The notes under the pieces were generated by a model. It saw nothing but the letters and a program-made list of their open reading frames with translations, was not told the DNA's origin and searched no databases. This document shows, one piece after another, positions 8,381 to 17,482 of a stretch of 64,000 nt of DNA. The translations under genes and the position numbers were made by a program. Source of the stretch: CAYFYS01 sp965202905 (lineage in GTDB: Bacteria; Pseudomonadota; Alphaproteobacteria; MPNO01); contig OZ241868.1 in assembly GCA_965202905.1 (NCBI GenBank), forward strand, positions 2,418,001-2,482,000, given 5' to 3'. Numbering within the stretch: position 1 is the stretch's first letter; every line of letters begins with the position of its first letter.

Positions 8381-9610
8381 ATGAGTTCCGCCCCCTGGCG
8401 CACGCCGATGACGATCCTGACCTGCGGGATGGCGATCCTGCTGATCTCGTTCGGGTTGCGCCAGAACCTCGGGCTCTACATGGGGGTGGTCAGCACCGAT
8501 CTCGGCTGGGACCGCCAGGTGTTCGCCTTCGCGCTGGCCTTCCAGAGCCTTGTCTGGGGCGTGTCCACGCCGTTCTTCGGCTGGGTCGCGGACCGCTATG
8601 GCCCGGCCAAGGTGATCGCCGCCGGCGGGATGCTCTACGCCGCAGGCCTGTTCGTGATGTCCCAGGCCAGCGCCCCGATCGACGCCACGCTCGGGATCGG
8701 CGTGCTGACCGGTCTGGGGATGTCGATGACCGGCTTCCCGATCGTCCTGTCGGTGGTCAGCCGCATCGCCGGCCCGAAACGACGCACCGTCTATCTCGGC
8801 ATCGCCTCGGCCGGCGGGTCTTCGGGCCAGCTCATCCTGGTTCCGGTCGGGCAAACGTTCCTGTCCGCCTACGGCTGGACGACATCGCTCGTGATCATCG
8901 CGGTCATGGTGGCGCTGGTCGTGCCGCTGTCCGCCGCGCTTGCCGGCGGCAACAGGCTCGGGGTCGACGAGCCGTCGAACCAGCGCATCGGCGAGGCGCT
9001 CGGCGAGGCCGGCCGGCATGTCGGCTACAAGCTCCTGATCGCCGGCTATTTCGTCTGCGGCTTCCAGACCATGTTCATCGGCGCTCACCTGCCGGCCTAT
9101 CTCGGCGACCTCGGCCAGCCGCCGTGGCTGGCGGCCACCGGGATCGCGCTGATCGGCGGCTTCAACATCATCGGCTGCATCGTCTGGGGGAATTTGGGCG
9201 CGCGCTACAGCATGAAAAAACTGCTCTCGGTCATCTACCTGGCGCGCGCGGTGTGCATGGCGGTCTTCATGCTGGCGCCGATCGGCCCGGTGAGCGTGAT
9301 CCTGTTCACGTCGGTCATGGGGCTGCTGTGGCTGGCCACCGTGCCGCTGACCACCGGGATCGTCGCCAGGATCTTCGGCGCCCAGTTTCTCGCCACCCTG
9401 GTCGGGCTCACTTTCCTTGGCCACCAGATCGGCAGCTTTCTCGGGATCTGGCTTGGCGGCATCGTCTACGACGCGATGGGCAACTACGATCCGATCTTCT
9501 GGGGTGGCGTGGCGCTCGGCGTGGTCGCGGCCGGGCTCCACATGCCGATCGACGACCGCCCCCTGCCACGGACCGGCGGCGCGGCGGCCGCGCTGCCGGC
9601 CCACGGATGA
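8381..9610 (+). CDS. MFS transporter
   Basis: 409 residues with about twelve hydrophobic segments. The loop between segments 2 and 3 carries the MFS pattern (GWVADRYGPAKV). The overall look resembles monocarboxylate/oxalate-type carriers of the inner membrane. The ATG has GGGAGGGGC upstream. It is followed after 10 bp by the broken 2-oxoglutarate oxygenase, with which it was probably co-transcribed. The substrate is not evident. Confidence 0.88.
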   Translation: MSSAPWRTPMTILTCGMAILLISFGLRQNLGLYMGVVSTDLGWDRQVFAFALAFQSLVWGVSTPFFGWVADRYGPAKVIAAGGMLYAAGLFVMSQASAPIDATLGIGVLTGLGMSMTGFPIVLSVVSRIAGPKRRTVYLGIASAGGSSGQLILVPVGQTFLSAYGWTTSLVIIAVMVALVVPLSAALAGGNRLGVDEPSNQRIGEALGEAGRHVGYKLLIAGYFVCGFQTMFIGAHLPAYLGDLGQPPWLAATGIALIGGFNIIGCIVWGNLGARYSMKKLLSVIYLARAVCMAVFMLAPIGPVSVILFTSVMGLLWLATVPLTTGIVARIFGAQFLATLVGLTFLGHQIGSFLGIWLGGIVYDAMGNYDPIFWGGVALGVVAAGLHMPIDDRPLPRTGGAAAALPAHG

Positions 9611-9620
9611 GGCGCGAGCC

Positions 9621-10360
9621 ATGAACGACATACCCGTCATCGACGTCGGCGCCTTCGAGACCGGCGACGCAACGGTGCGGACGGCCGTCGCCGTCGCCCG
9701 CGCGGTCGAAGGAATCGGCTTCCCGACGGTGACCGGGCGCGGCGTCCCGAAGGCCACGATCGAGCGCATGCGTGAGCGCGCATGGGCGCTGTTCGAACTG
9801 CCGGTCGAGGCCAGGCTCGACTACCTCGACCCGTCGAACGGCCTCAACCGCGGCTACACGCCCTTCCTCGGGGAGTACAACGGCTCCACCGGCGACGACA
9901 AGGCGCTTGCGGATTTGCGCAAAGGCTTCATATACGGACCCTTCGACCGGCCGGATGAACCCCTTCTACATCGCGTCCGAGGCGGCCTTCGCCTTTCAGG
10001 CCAATATCTGGCCCGAGTCCGTCCCCGGCCTGGTTGAAGCTTTCAAGGCCTGCTACCTGGCGCTCGAGGGGTTCGACACCCGGCTGATGCGGGCCTTCGC
10101 CGTTGCGCTTGGGCTTCCCATCGATTTTTTCCGCGACAAGTACGACCGCCACGCCAGCACCTTGCGCGTGCTGCACTATCCGGCACAGGACGAGGCCCCG
10201 CCCGACGGCCAGCTTCGCTGCGGCGCGCACACGATCCTTCTGACCGATGACGCGCCCGGCGGGTTGCAGGTCCGCACCAGGAACGGCGAATGGGTCGACG
10301 CCGTTCCGCCGGCCGACGCCTTCGTCGTCAATATCGGCGATCTGATGACGATGTGGACCA
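9621..10360 (+). pseudogene. isopenicillin-N-synthase-like Fe(II)/2OG oxygenase, frameshifted and truncated
   Basis: The first 112 codons read as the N-terminal (DIOX_N) domain, with IPVIDVGAFE, GYTPFLGEY and DLRKGFIYGPF. The frame then shifts near 9955-9962 and continues as PFYIASEAAF, RVLHYPAQDE, GAHTILLTDDAPGGLQV (the HTD-type metal site shows as HTILLTDD) and VVNIGDLM. Homology stops abruptly near 10360, before the second metal His and the RxS motif, where the sequence turns into an amidase fragment on the other strand. So the gene has at least one frameshift and a lost 3' end. Confidence 0.88.
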
Positions 10361-10767
10361 GGGAACGAACTCGGTCGAGACCGTCTTGCCCAGGATCAGC
10401 GCGCCGGCCGCCCGCAGCAGGGCGACCGCGGCGGCATCCATCGCCGGCCGGTTGTTCCGATAGATCGGCGAACCGCGGGTCGTCGGCATGTCGGCCGTGT
10501 CGTAGATGTCCTTGACGCCGATCGGCATGCCATGAAGCGGCCCGCAGGGCGGTCCGGCGTCGATCGCGCGGGCCTGGTTCAGCGCGTATTCCGGATCGAG
10601 ATACTCCCCGGCCTGCATGTCGGGCTCGCGCGTCTCGATGCGCAGGATGTAGTCGGCGACCACCGCCTCGCAGCTCGTTTGGCCGGCGTCGATCCGGCGC
10701 GCGATCTCGATCGCGGTGAGCTCGTTCAGCCCCGCCGTCGCGCGTCCCCAGATTGCCGTTGTTGGGT
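10361..10767 (-). pseudogene. amidase-signature enzyme, N-terminal fragment
   Basis: On the minus strand about 130 residues match the N-terminal part of amidase-signature enzymes: ELTAIEIARRIDAGQTS, YILRIETREPD, PLHGMPIGVKDIYDT with the catalytic Lys, and GALILGKTVSTEF. The rest, with the Gly/Ser-rich stretch and both catalytic serines, is gone at the junction near 10360. No convincing start codon is seen upstream. It is a remnant created by the deletion that also cut the neighbouring oxygenase gene. Confidence 0.85.
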
Positions 10768-10812
10768 GGTCGGGCGGGGGTGTGGGATGGGGCGGCGCGA
10801 AACGGACATGCG

Positions 10813-12030
10813 CTAATACTGCCCTTCCAGCGGCAGGCCGAAGCGGTGCTGGCCATACATCGAGGCGACCGCATCGAAGTTGAGGCTGATGTGGTGGTTG
10901 ACCGCCGCGACATCACGCCAGGCGCGCTGGATCGGATGGTCGCGCTGCAGCGCGCGGCCGCCGACGGCATCGAAGACCAGGTTGATCGCCGTCTGCGCCT
11001 CGTGCGCCATGAAGGACTGGGTGAGTCGGTTGCGCAGGCGCCGGTCCATCGAGGTCGCGCCCGCGCGCTGTACCTCGTCCTCGGCCGCGACCACATCGCG
11101 CTCGGCGAGCGCCTTGCCGGCGTCGATGCGGGCGGCGGCCTCGCCGATACGCCTCTGGACGGTCTGGAAGCTGGCGATCCGCTTGCCGCCCAGGACCACC
11201 GCGCCATGGGTCTCGCGCACCCGGTTCTCCACGATGAAATGCTCCAGCGCACCGGCCGCGGCGCCGAGCGACGGCGTGGCGAGCGCAAACGGCACCGAGG
11301 TCAGCAGCGAGATCCGGTAGAGCGGGTTGGCGTTGACCTCGGCGCCCGGCGCGGCGCTCCCGGCCGCATCGGGAATGCGCAGCACCCGATGGTCCGGCAC
11401 GAAGACATCATCCACCACGACATCGAAGCTCCCCGTACCGGCAAGCCCGACCGGCCGCCAGCTCTGCCAGTCGATGGCGTAGTCCGCCTTGGGCACCAGC
11501 GCGAAGCACGGCATCGGCCCGCCCTCCAGCCCCAGCGGCAGCATCACGCCGCAGAGGTTCCAGTCAGCCGACGGCGCGCCGCTGGAAAACGGAAACCGTC
11601 CCGACAGCCGGTAGCCGCCTGCCGTCGCGGTCGCCTTGCCGACCGCCGCGTAGCAGCCGGAGATGACCGCGTCTGGGTCCGCGCCCCACACCTCGTCCTG
11701 GGCTTCCTTCGGATAGAGCCCGGCGAGCCAGCCATGAGCCATGTAGAGCCCGCACACCCAGGCGGTCGAGGCACAGACTCTGCCGAGGGTGAAGCTGGTC
11801 TCGATCAGCGCCGAGAATCCCATCTCGTAGCCGCCATAGGCCGCCGGCTGGATGGTCCTGTGCAGGTTGGTCGCCTTGAAACGCGCGATGATCTCCTCGG
11901 AAACGCGGCGGTCGGCTTCGCACTGGACGGCCCGCTCGGCGACATCGCCCACCATCGCGTGCGCGCCCGCAATCAACTCGTCATAGGACGGGATGTCCGC
12001 CGTCGGTGCGACGGCCGTTGCGGTGCTCAT
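10813..12030 (-). CDS. flavin-dependent monooxygenase of the acyl-CoA dehydrogenase fold
   Basis: 405 residues of the two-component group D flavin monooxygenase type (HsaA, HpaH C2 and related), which share the acyl-CoA dehydrogenase fold but hydroxylate aromatic or steroid-like rings using reduced flavin. Visible: an N-terminal helical part, PAAYGGYEMGF, a middle beta domain (GYRLSGRFPFSSG), FVPDHRVL, and a C-terminal helical bundle ending with HHISLNFDAVASMYGQ. The catalytic Glu of true acyl-CoA dehydrogenases is not apparent. No flavin reductase lies beside it; the partner may be elsewhere. The MarR gene sits 10 bp upstream on the same strand. Confidence 0.8.
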   Translation of the reverse strand: MSTATAVAPTADIPSYDELIAGAHAMVGDVAERAVQCEADRRVSEEIIARFKATNLHRTIQPAAYGGYEMGFSALIETSFTLGRVCASTAWVCGLYMAHGWLAGLYPKEAQDEVWGADPDAVISGCYAAVGKATATAGGYRLSGRFPFSSGAPSADWNLCGVMLPLGLEGGPMPCFALVPKADYAIDWQSWRPVGLAGTGSFDVVVDDVFVPDHRVLRIPDAAGSAAPGAEVNANPLYRISLLTSVPFALATPSLGAAAGALEHFIVENRVRETHGAVVLGGKRIASFQTVQRRIGEAAARIDAGKALAERDVVAAEDEVQRAGATSMDRRLRNRLTQSFMAHEAQTAINLVFDAVGGRALQRDHPIQRAWRDVAAVNHHISLNFDAVASMYGQHRFGLPLEGQY

Positions 12031-12040
12031 GATGTCTCCC

Positions 12041-12598
12041 TCACTTCTCCCATCGCTTGCGCCCGGACCCGGCCTCGATCTCGCCGACCAGGGCGGCTTC
12101 GATCGTCCGAAGATCCGTCTTGAAGCGGGTCAAGCCTGCCTGGTCGAAATCCGCCGTCGCCAGCGCTTCGAGTCTTGCCGCGGTCGGCCACAGCTCCTCG
12201 AACAGCGCCTCGCCCTTGTCGCGCAGCCGGACCCGGACCGTGCGGGTGTCGCCGGTCGAGCGCCGGCGCGAGACCAGCCCCATCTCGATCATCCGCCCGA
12301 CCAGGCGCGAAAGCGTCGAATTCGTCACGCCGGTGATACCGGAGAGCGCGATCAGGCTCATCGGCCCGTTGGTCCGCAGAACCATCATGACGCGCCACAT
12401 GTCGATCGTCAGCCCGGCCCGTCGCAGGCTGGGCGCGATCGTCCGCTCCATCAGCGAGCCGACGCGGGCGATCAGATAAGGCGTGAAGTCGCTCAGCGCG
12501 CAGGGCCCGGCCCCGGCATCGGATAACGCGGCGCCGCCGGTCCGCGGTTGCAGCGATACGCCGGCCTCGGCGGTCTGGTTTGCGGTCCGTTCGATCAT
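12041..12598 (-). CDS. MarR family transcriptional regulator
   Basis: 185 residues with a winged helix-turn-helix: RVMMVLRTNGPMSL, then the recognition region GVTNSTLSRLVGRMIEMGLV, and wing residues RRRSTGDTRTVRVRLRDKG. It has an unusual N-terminal extension of about 50 residues. It probably represses itself, the flavin monooxygenase 10 bp downstream and the divergent GST-like gene, through the AT-rich site that overlaps its start. The inducer is unknown, likely an aromatic acid as in many family members. Confidence 0.9.
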   Translation of the reverse strand: MIERTANQTAEAGVSLQPRTGGAALSDAGAGPCALSDFTPYLIARVGSLMERTIAPSLRRAGLTIDMWRVMMVLRTNGPMSLIALSGITGVTNSTLSRLVGRMIEMGLVSRRRSTGDTRTVRVRLRDKGEALFEELWPTAARLEALATADFDQAGLTRFKTDLRTIEAALVGEIEAGSGRKRWEK

Positions 12599-12625
12599 TG
12601 CAAATAATATAATTGCGGTTGCAAT
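12597..12625. promoter_or_regulatory. AT-rich inverted repeat, probable MarR operator/promoter
   Basis: The arms ATTGCAA (12597-12603) and TTGCAAT (12619-12625) face each other across an AT-rich spacer with TAATATAATT. It overlaps the marR start codon and lies in the 93-bp divergent region before the GST-like gene. This is the right place and shape for a MarR dimer site covering both promoters. It is one of the most AT-rich short stretches in the window. Confidence 0.6.
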
Positions 12626-12691
12626 AATGTCAAGTCCTCGTGTAGGATCCGCCGAAAGGCGGTCGAACCACGGGCGAAGGGAGCGCGAGCG

Positions 12692-13268
12692 ATGGCGGTC
12701 GAGCTTTATCACTATCACTTCTGGTCTTCGGCGTGCTCGGTGAAGGCGCGGATGGCGCTGGAAGCGAAGGGCGTTTTCTGAGAGAGCCGGTATACCGATA
12801 TCTTCCGCTTCGACCAGATGACGCCGGAATACTTGGCGCTCAAGCCCGACACCGCCATGGAGCGCGCGCGAATGCGGGAGTTCATCCGGCTTTGCGACGA
12901 CAAATTTCCGGCGATCGTCTTTCCGATCTTTGTCAAGTACATCCTGCCCAAGCTCAAGAACCGCTGGGGCGAGGAAGAGCTGAGAAAGCAGGCCGGGCGC
13001 AGGCCGACCGAGTTTCTGAAAGACGTCCACGGCCGCGGCGTCAGGGGCGAGATCTCCGACGACGAGATCGAGCGCTGCAACCGCACCATCGAGGGGATTC
13101 TGCAAGGGGATTCTGGACAAGATGGAGACCATGATCGCCGCTTTCGGCGGGCCGTGGCCGATGGGCGGGCGTCTGACCTTGGCCGACATTGCGATCGCGC
13201 CGTTTTTCTTCCGTCTGCTGGCGCTCGGGCGTGAGGACATGTGGGCCGGGGAGACCCGGCGGCTATGA
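12692..13268 (+). pseudogene. glutathione S-transferase-like gene, broken three ways
   Basis: Starts as a GST thioredoxin fold (VELYHYHFWSSACSVKARMA). Three lesions follow. TGA at 12779-12781 stands where family members have Trp before ESRY. After YLALKP the second half of the thioredoxin fold is missing, joined in frame near 12846 to the helical domain (ERARMREFIRLCDD). A 13-bp tandem duplication at 13093-13115 shifts the frame; removing one copy gives EGILDKMETMIAAFGGPW, and the true end ADIAIAPFFFRLLALG then reads to the TGA at 13266. It is divergent from marR and was probably its target. Confidence 0.9.
13093..13115. repeat. 13-bp-period duplication that breaks the GST frame
   Basis: GGGGATTCTG, CAA, GGGGATTCTG: two exact 10-bp copies with a 13-bp period. 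Deleting one period restores the family frame downstream. Confidence 0.95.
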
Positions 13269-13314
13269 GGAGGTGGGGCTGACCACACCGGCCGTTGAGC
13301 GCAAAGCCGGGCAA

Positions 13315-14337
13315 TCACAGCCCGAAGGTGAACCGCGTGCCGAGGTTGGAGCCGACCAGCCGGTCGGCCATGCGCCGGCGCATCGCCTCGGTGAACGCGA
13401 CGCCGGTGCAGTGCATCGGGATCACCATGTCGGGATCGAGCCGGTCCAGCTCGTCGATGGTGTGCTCGATGTAGTCCGGCTTGGACGTGGTCAGGTGGAA
13501 CCCGCCGATCACCGCGTGCAGCTTGTCGATGCCCGAGACCGCCATCGCCGTCTTGACCGAGTTGACGATCCCGGCATGGCCGCAGGACGAGATCACCACC
13601 AAGCCCTTGCCCTTGACGATGTAGCAGGTCGCGTGCTCTTCCGGGTGGTTATCGGGCATCAACTCGCCGCGGCGCTCGGCATCGGAGAAGTGATCGAACT
13701 TCTGGAGCATCGAGCCGCCGGTCACGACCTCGAAGGTGTCACGCTCGATATAGCCGCTGGTGAACGGGCCCCGCAGCGCCTGCGGGGACGGGCAGCACAC
13801 CGGAACGACGTTCTGCGCCATGAGCGCTGTCCGGTCGGGCGCGCCCCAGCAGACGAACTCCGGCTTTCCGCCCGGTTCGGCAGGGCGCTGATCGGGGACC
13901 CAGCGGACGGCGAAGGCCTCGTCCGCGCCGACATAGAGCGAGACGTCATCGCGCATCGCGATCCTGTGCCGGTTCACGAACCCGTCGAGCCCGCCATAGT
14001 GGTCGCGATGGCCGTGGCTCAGGATCAGTCCGTCGAGCTTGCCGGGGTCGATGTCGAGCAGGCTGAAATTGCGGTTGAGGATCTCCGGCGTGTAGCCGAA
14101 ATCCAGCAGGTATTGCGCGTTCTTGCCCGAGGCGCGGCTCTCGAGGTGCAGCGCCAGCCCCCATTCGCCGGCCAGCGTCGTCATCTGCCGGCCCGGGATG
14201 CCGCCGACATGCGCGATCTTGACATGCCGATGAGTCTCGCGCGGCAAAAACCGCTCGTAATGGGAATCAACCACGACCCGCACCGACAGGTGGTCCACCA
14301 CCGGCGCGGCAAACGGCGTCTGCCCGGAGTTGCTCAT
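13315..14337 (-). CDS. MBL-fold metallo-hydrolase
   Basis: 340 residues with the metallo-beta-lactamase metal motif SHGHRDHYGGLDG, a later GHAGI histidine, and a final MHCTGV segment. The arrangement resembles the family annotated as dihydropterin ribofuranosyl-aminobenzene phosphate synthase-like hydrolases. The substrate is unknown. The ATG at 14337 is preferred over an in-frame ATG 60 bp upstream, because it is preceded by GGAG and begins just before the conserved fold. Confidence 0.85.
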   Translation of the reverse strand: MSNSGQTPFAAPVVDHLSVRVVVDSHYERFLPRETHRHVKIAHVGGIPGRQMTTLAGEWGLALHLESRASGKNAQYLLDFGYTPEILNRNFSLLDIDPGKLDGLILSHGHRDHYGGLDGFVNRHRIAMRDDVSLYVGADEAFAVRWVPDQRPAEPGGKPEFVCWGAPDRTALMAQNVVPVCCPSPQALRGPFTSGYIERDTFEVVTGGSMLQKFDHFSDAERRGELMPDNHPEEHATCYIVKGKGLVVISSCGHAGIVNSVKTAMAVSGIDKLHAVIGGFHLTTSKPDYIEHTIDELDRLDPDMVIPMHCTGVAFTEAMRRRMADRLVGSNLGTRFTFGL

Positions 14338-14538
14338 CGCGTCGCTCCCACCCGCTTCGACGGGCCCGATTCTGACCGAAAACCTCCCGCCGCACAATTG
14401 CTTGAACCCACGCGCCCAGGCGCGGAAACGGCTCCTTGGCCCGCCCGGACAGCGCTATGTCGGTGCGGCCCTCGCCGCCGCAAAGCGCTGTCCGCAAGAC
14501 GATCGCCGGGGTGTCGCGACTTCTCCGGCCGCGACGCT

Positions 14539-15660
14539 CTAAACGGGCGGTCGGTCGGCGTGCTCGGCGGCCAGATACTCCTCGGTCTGCATCTCGTGCA
14601 GCCGGGAAACGGCGCGCTTGAAGGCAAACGCGGCATCGCCGTCGGGATAGAGCGCATCGGGCGGCGCATCGGCCGAGACGACCAGCTTCACCCGGTGGTC
14701 GTATAGCGTATCTATCAGGGTAACGAAGCGCCGGGCCTCGTCGGCCCGGGCCGCGGCGAGGCGCGGGACGCCGGCGATCACCAGAGTGTGAAACGTGCGG
14801 GCAAGCGTCAGATAGTCGGCCGCACCCAACGGACGGGCGCAGAGTTCCTCGAAAGTGAACGCCGCCACGCCGCGGGCCGCCCGCGGCGCCCGCAGCGTCC
14901 GGCCCTGGACCTCCAGCCGGGCCGCATGCGGCGCCGCGCCTTCGGTCAGCGCGCCGAACGCCGCCTCCAGCGCGACATTGGCTGCCTCCCCGAGCGGGGT
15001 GTGATAGAGCTTGAGCGCGCCGATCTTCCGGCGACGGTAGTCGACCGGTCCGTCGAGCGCCAGGAGATCGAGCCGGTCCGTGATGAGCTCGATGAACGGC
15101 CTGAAACGATCGCGCTGCAGCCCGTCCTTGTAGAGATCCGCCGGCGGAACGTTACTGGTCGCGACCACCACCACGCCGCAGTCGAACAGCGCCTCGAACA
15201 GCCGGCCGAGGATCATCGCATCGGCGATGTTCTCGACCTGGAACTCGTCGAAACACAGTAGCCACGCGCGCGCGGCGACCTCCGCGGCGACCCGGCTGAG
15301 CGGGTCGCGCCGCCGGTCGCCGCGCAGCGCGTGCAGGCGGTCCTGGACCTCGAGCATGAAAGGGTGGAAATGGGCGCGCCGCTTGGCCGCCAGCGGCACG
15401 GACCCGAAGAACAGGTCCATCAGCATGGTCTTGCCGCGTCCGACCCCGCCGAACAGGTAGAGCCCTTGCGGCGGGTCCTCGCGCCGCCGGGCGAGCCCGA
15501 GCCGCGCCCGCCAGCCCGAGCGCCCGGTCTCCGGGCGGTAGCCGATCAGCGCGTTGTGCAGGCTCTGTAGCTTCTCGGCCGCCAGGGCCTGGTCGGGATC
15601 GGGTCTCAGCGCGCCGGCACGGGTGCGGGCGCGCCAGACCGCGAGCGGTCCTTCACTCAT
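14539..15660 (-). CDS. zapE: cell division ATPase of the AFG1/ZapE family
   Basis: 373-residue AAA-like ATPase. Walker A is GGVGRGKT near residue 74 and Walker B is LLCFDEFQV; the sensor region is VVVATSNVPPADLYKDGLQR. These are hallmarks of ZapE, which binds FtsZ at the constricting ring, and of mitochondrial Afg1. Length and motifs are normal. Placement near sdh is common in alphaproteobacteria. Confidence 0.94.
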   Translation of the reverse strand: MSEGPLAVWRARTRAGALRPDPDQALAAEKLQSLHNALIGYRPETGRSGWRARLGLARRREDPPQGLYLFGGVGRGKTMLMDLFFGSVPLAAKRRAHFHPFMLEVQDRLHALRGDRRRDPLSRVAAEVAARAWLLCFDEFQVENIADAMILGRLFEALFDCGVVVVATSNVPPADLYKDGLQRDRFRPFIELITDRLDLLALDGPVDYRRRKIGALKLYHTPLGEAANVALEAAFGALTEGAAPHAARLEVQGRTLRAPRAARGVAAFTFEELCARPLGAADYLTLARTFHTLVIAGVPRLAAARADEARRFVTLIDTLYDHRVKLVVSADAPPDALYPDGDAAFAFKRAVSRLHEMQTEEYLAAEHADRPPV

Positions 15661-15774
15661 CCGGCGGCTTCGGTGGCGGACGGTCAGCGACGATGACCGC
15701 TGTTGATAGCCGATCCGCCTGCGCGATCAAGCAAATTCCGGCCTCATGGCGCGCATCGGAGCTCCCGGCGATCG

Positions 15775-16590
15775 TCAAGCCCGCCCGGCGCGCGCCTCGC
15801 CAAGCGTGACCAGCGCGATGCCGGCGGTGATCACCGCCAGCCCGGCGAAATGGGTGAGCGTCAGCGGCTCACCGAACAGAAAGCTCGAGGTGATCGTGAT
15901 CCCGACGGGGACCCCCAGAAATCCGATCGAGGCGGTGATCGCGGGCAGGTAGCGCATCGTCGTCGTCAGCGCCCAGAAGGTCACCGAGGTCCCGAGCGGG
16001 CCGATCAGCGCGATCAGCGCGATGTTGTCCCGGGTCCATTCGATCGATCGGTCGCCTTCCAGCGTCGCGGCCGAGATCAGGATCGTCGCCGCCGCGACCA
16101 GAAGCTGCCACGGTGCGAGCTGCATGGTGGTCAGGCGGTAGGTCCGGGTTCGCATGTAGAGGATGCAGCCCGACCAGGTGAAGGCGGCGAGCATCAGCAT
16201 CGCGTTGCCGATGACGACATCGATGTCGGACCAGTCGAAGCCCAGCGGGTTGAACAGGACAGCAAGGCCCGCGATGCCGATCGCAAGACCAGCCCCCTTG
16301 GCCGGGCCCAGCCGCTCGCCCAGGAACAGGACGGCGACCGGGGTCACCCAAAGCGGCGTGGAATAACCGAGCAGCGCCGCCCGGCCCGACCCGACGGCCA
16401 CCATGCCGAGATGCGACAGGCTGACGAAGACGCCCATCATGAACACCCCCAGCGCGACGATGATCGGCGCGTCCTGGCGCGACGGCATCCGCAGTTGGCG
16501 CATCAGCGCAAGCAGGATGAACAGGAAGATCGATGCGGTCAGCAGGCGTGCGAAGCCGAACCACAACGGCGGCATCGCATGTACGCCCAT
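15775..16590 (-). CDS. EamA/DMT-family transporter, start unclear
   Basis: Ten-segment drug/metabolite transporter. Two EamA repeats are seen, with LGYSTPLWVTPVAVLFLGERLG closing the first and GVPVGITITSSFLFGEPLT closing the second. The frame is open and looks homologous back to about 16665 (the first transmembrane helix, ALGFAALALTICSHGLVW), but that stretch has no ATG, GTG or TTG. The first ATG in frame, at 16590, would cut off helix 1. Either a rare start codon is used or the 5' end was lost where it abuts sdhB (stop at 16689). The substrate is unknown. Confidence 0.8.
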   Translation of the reverse strand: MGVHAMPPLWFGFARLLTASIFLFILLALMRQLRMPSRQDAPIIVALGVFMMGVFVSLSHLGMVAVGSGRAALLGYSTPLWVTPVAVLFLGERLGPAKGAGLAIGIAGLAVLFNPLGFDWSDIDVVIGNAMLMLAAFTWSGCILYMRTRTYRLTTMQLAPWQLLVAAATILISAATLEGDRSIEWTRDNIALIALIGPLGTSVTFWALTTTMRYLPAITASIGFLGVPVGITITSSFLFGEPLTLTHFAGLAVITAGIALVTLGEARAGRA

Positions 16591-16688
16591 GCGCGCCAGC
16601 GGCCATACCAGCCCGTGGCTGCAGATTGTCAGTGCGAGCGCCGCGAAACCCAGCGCCGGCTTGACGTCGGGCGACGCGATCTGGCCGC

Positions 16689-17468
16689 TCAGCGCCGCGC
16701 GACCATGCGGCTCTTGATCTCGCCGATCGCCTTGGCCGGGTTCAGGCCCTTGGGGCAGGTCTGGGTGCAGTTCATGATCGTGTGGCAACGGTAGAGCCGG
16801 AACGGATCTTCCAGCACATCCAGCCGTTCGCCGGTCCGCTCGTCGCGCGAGTCCACGATCCAGCGGTGGGCCTGAAGCAGGACCGCCGGCCCGAGATAGC
16901 GCTCGCCGTTCCACCAGTAGCTCGGACAGCTCGTGGTGCAGCAGAAGCACAGGATGCATTCCCACAACCCGTCGAGCTTCTCCCGCTCCCCGGGCGATTG
17001 CAGGCGCTCGGCATCGGGCGGCGGCGGGGTGTCGGCCTGCAGCCACGGATCGATCGCGGCATACTGGGCATAGACCGTCGTCAGGTCCGGAACCAAATCC
17101 TTGACCACCGGCATGTGGGGCAGAGGGTAGACCTTCACGTCACCCTTGATCTCGTCGAGATACCTGGTGCAGGCGAGCGTGTTGGTGCCGTCGATATTCA
17201 TCGCGCAGCTTCCACATACCCCCTCGCGGCAGGACCGGCGGAAGGTCAGCGTCGAATCGACCTCGTTCTTTATCTTGATCACCGCGTCCAGGACCATCGG
17301 CCCGCAGGCGTCGAGGTCGATGGTGTAGGTGTCCAGCCGCGGCGTCTCACCGGATTCGGGATCGTAGCGGTAGATCCTGAACGTCTTGGGCCGCTTTGCC
17401 CCGTCCGACGCCGGATGGGTCGTTCCTTTGCGGATCCTGGAGTTCTTGGGCAGCGCAAACTCGACCAT
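16689..17468 (-). CDS. sdhB: succinate dehydrogenase iron-sulfur subunit
   Basis: 259 residues. The [2Fe-2S] site is CREGVCGSCAMN plus a later Cys; the [4Fe-4S] site is CILCFCCTTSCP; the [3Fe-4S] site is CHTIMNCTQTCPKG. It passes electrons from the flavin of SdhA to the membrane anchors SdhC/SdhD in complex II. It is the last gene of sdhCDAB, 14 bp after sdhA. Confidence 0.98.
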   Translation of the reverse strand: MVEFALPKNSRIRKGTTHPASDGAKRPKTFRIYRYDPESGETPRLDTYTIDLDACGPMVLDAVIKIKNEVDSTLTFRRSCREGVCGSCAMNIDGTNTLACTRYLDEIKGDVKVYPLPHMPVVKDLVPDLTTVYAQYAAIDPWLQADTPPPPDAERLQSPGEREKLDGLWECILCFCCTTSCPSYWWNGERYLGPAVLLQAHRWIVDSRDERTGERLDVLEDPFRLYRCHTIMNCTQTCPKGLNPAKAIGEIKSRMVARR

Positions 17469-17482
17469 CGGGGCTCCTCGCC

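Noticed and set aside
12779..12781. In-frame TGA of the GST-like gene as a selenocysteine codon
   Set aside because: The family has Trp here, no SECIS-like hairpin was evident, and the gene has two other inactivating changes.
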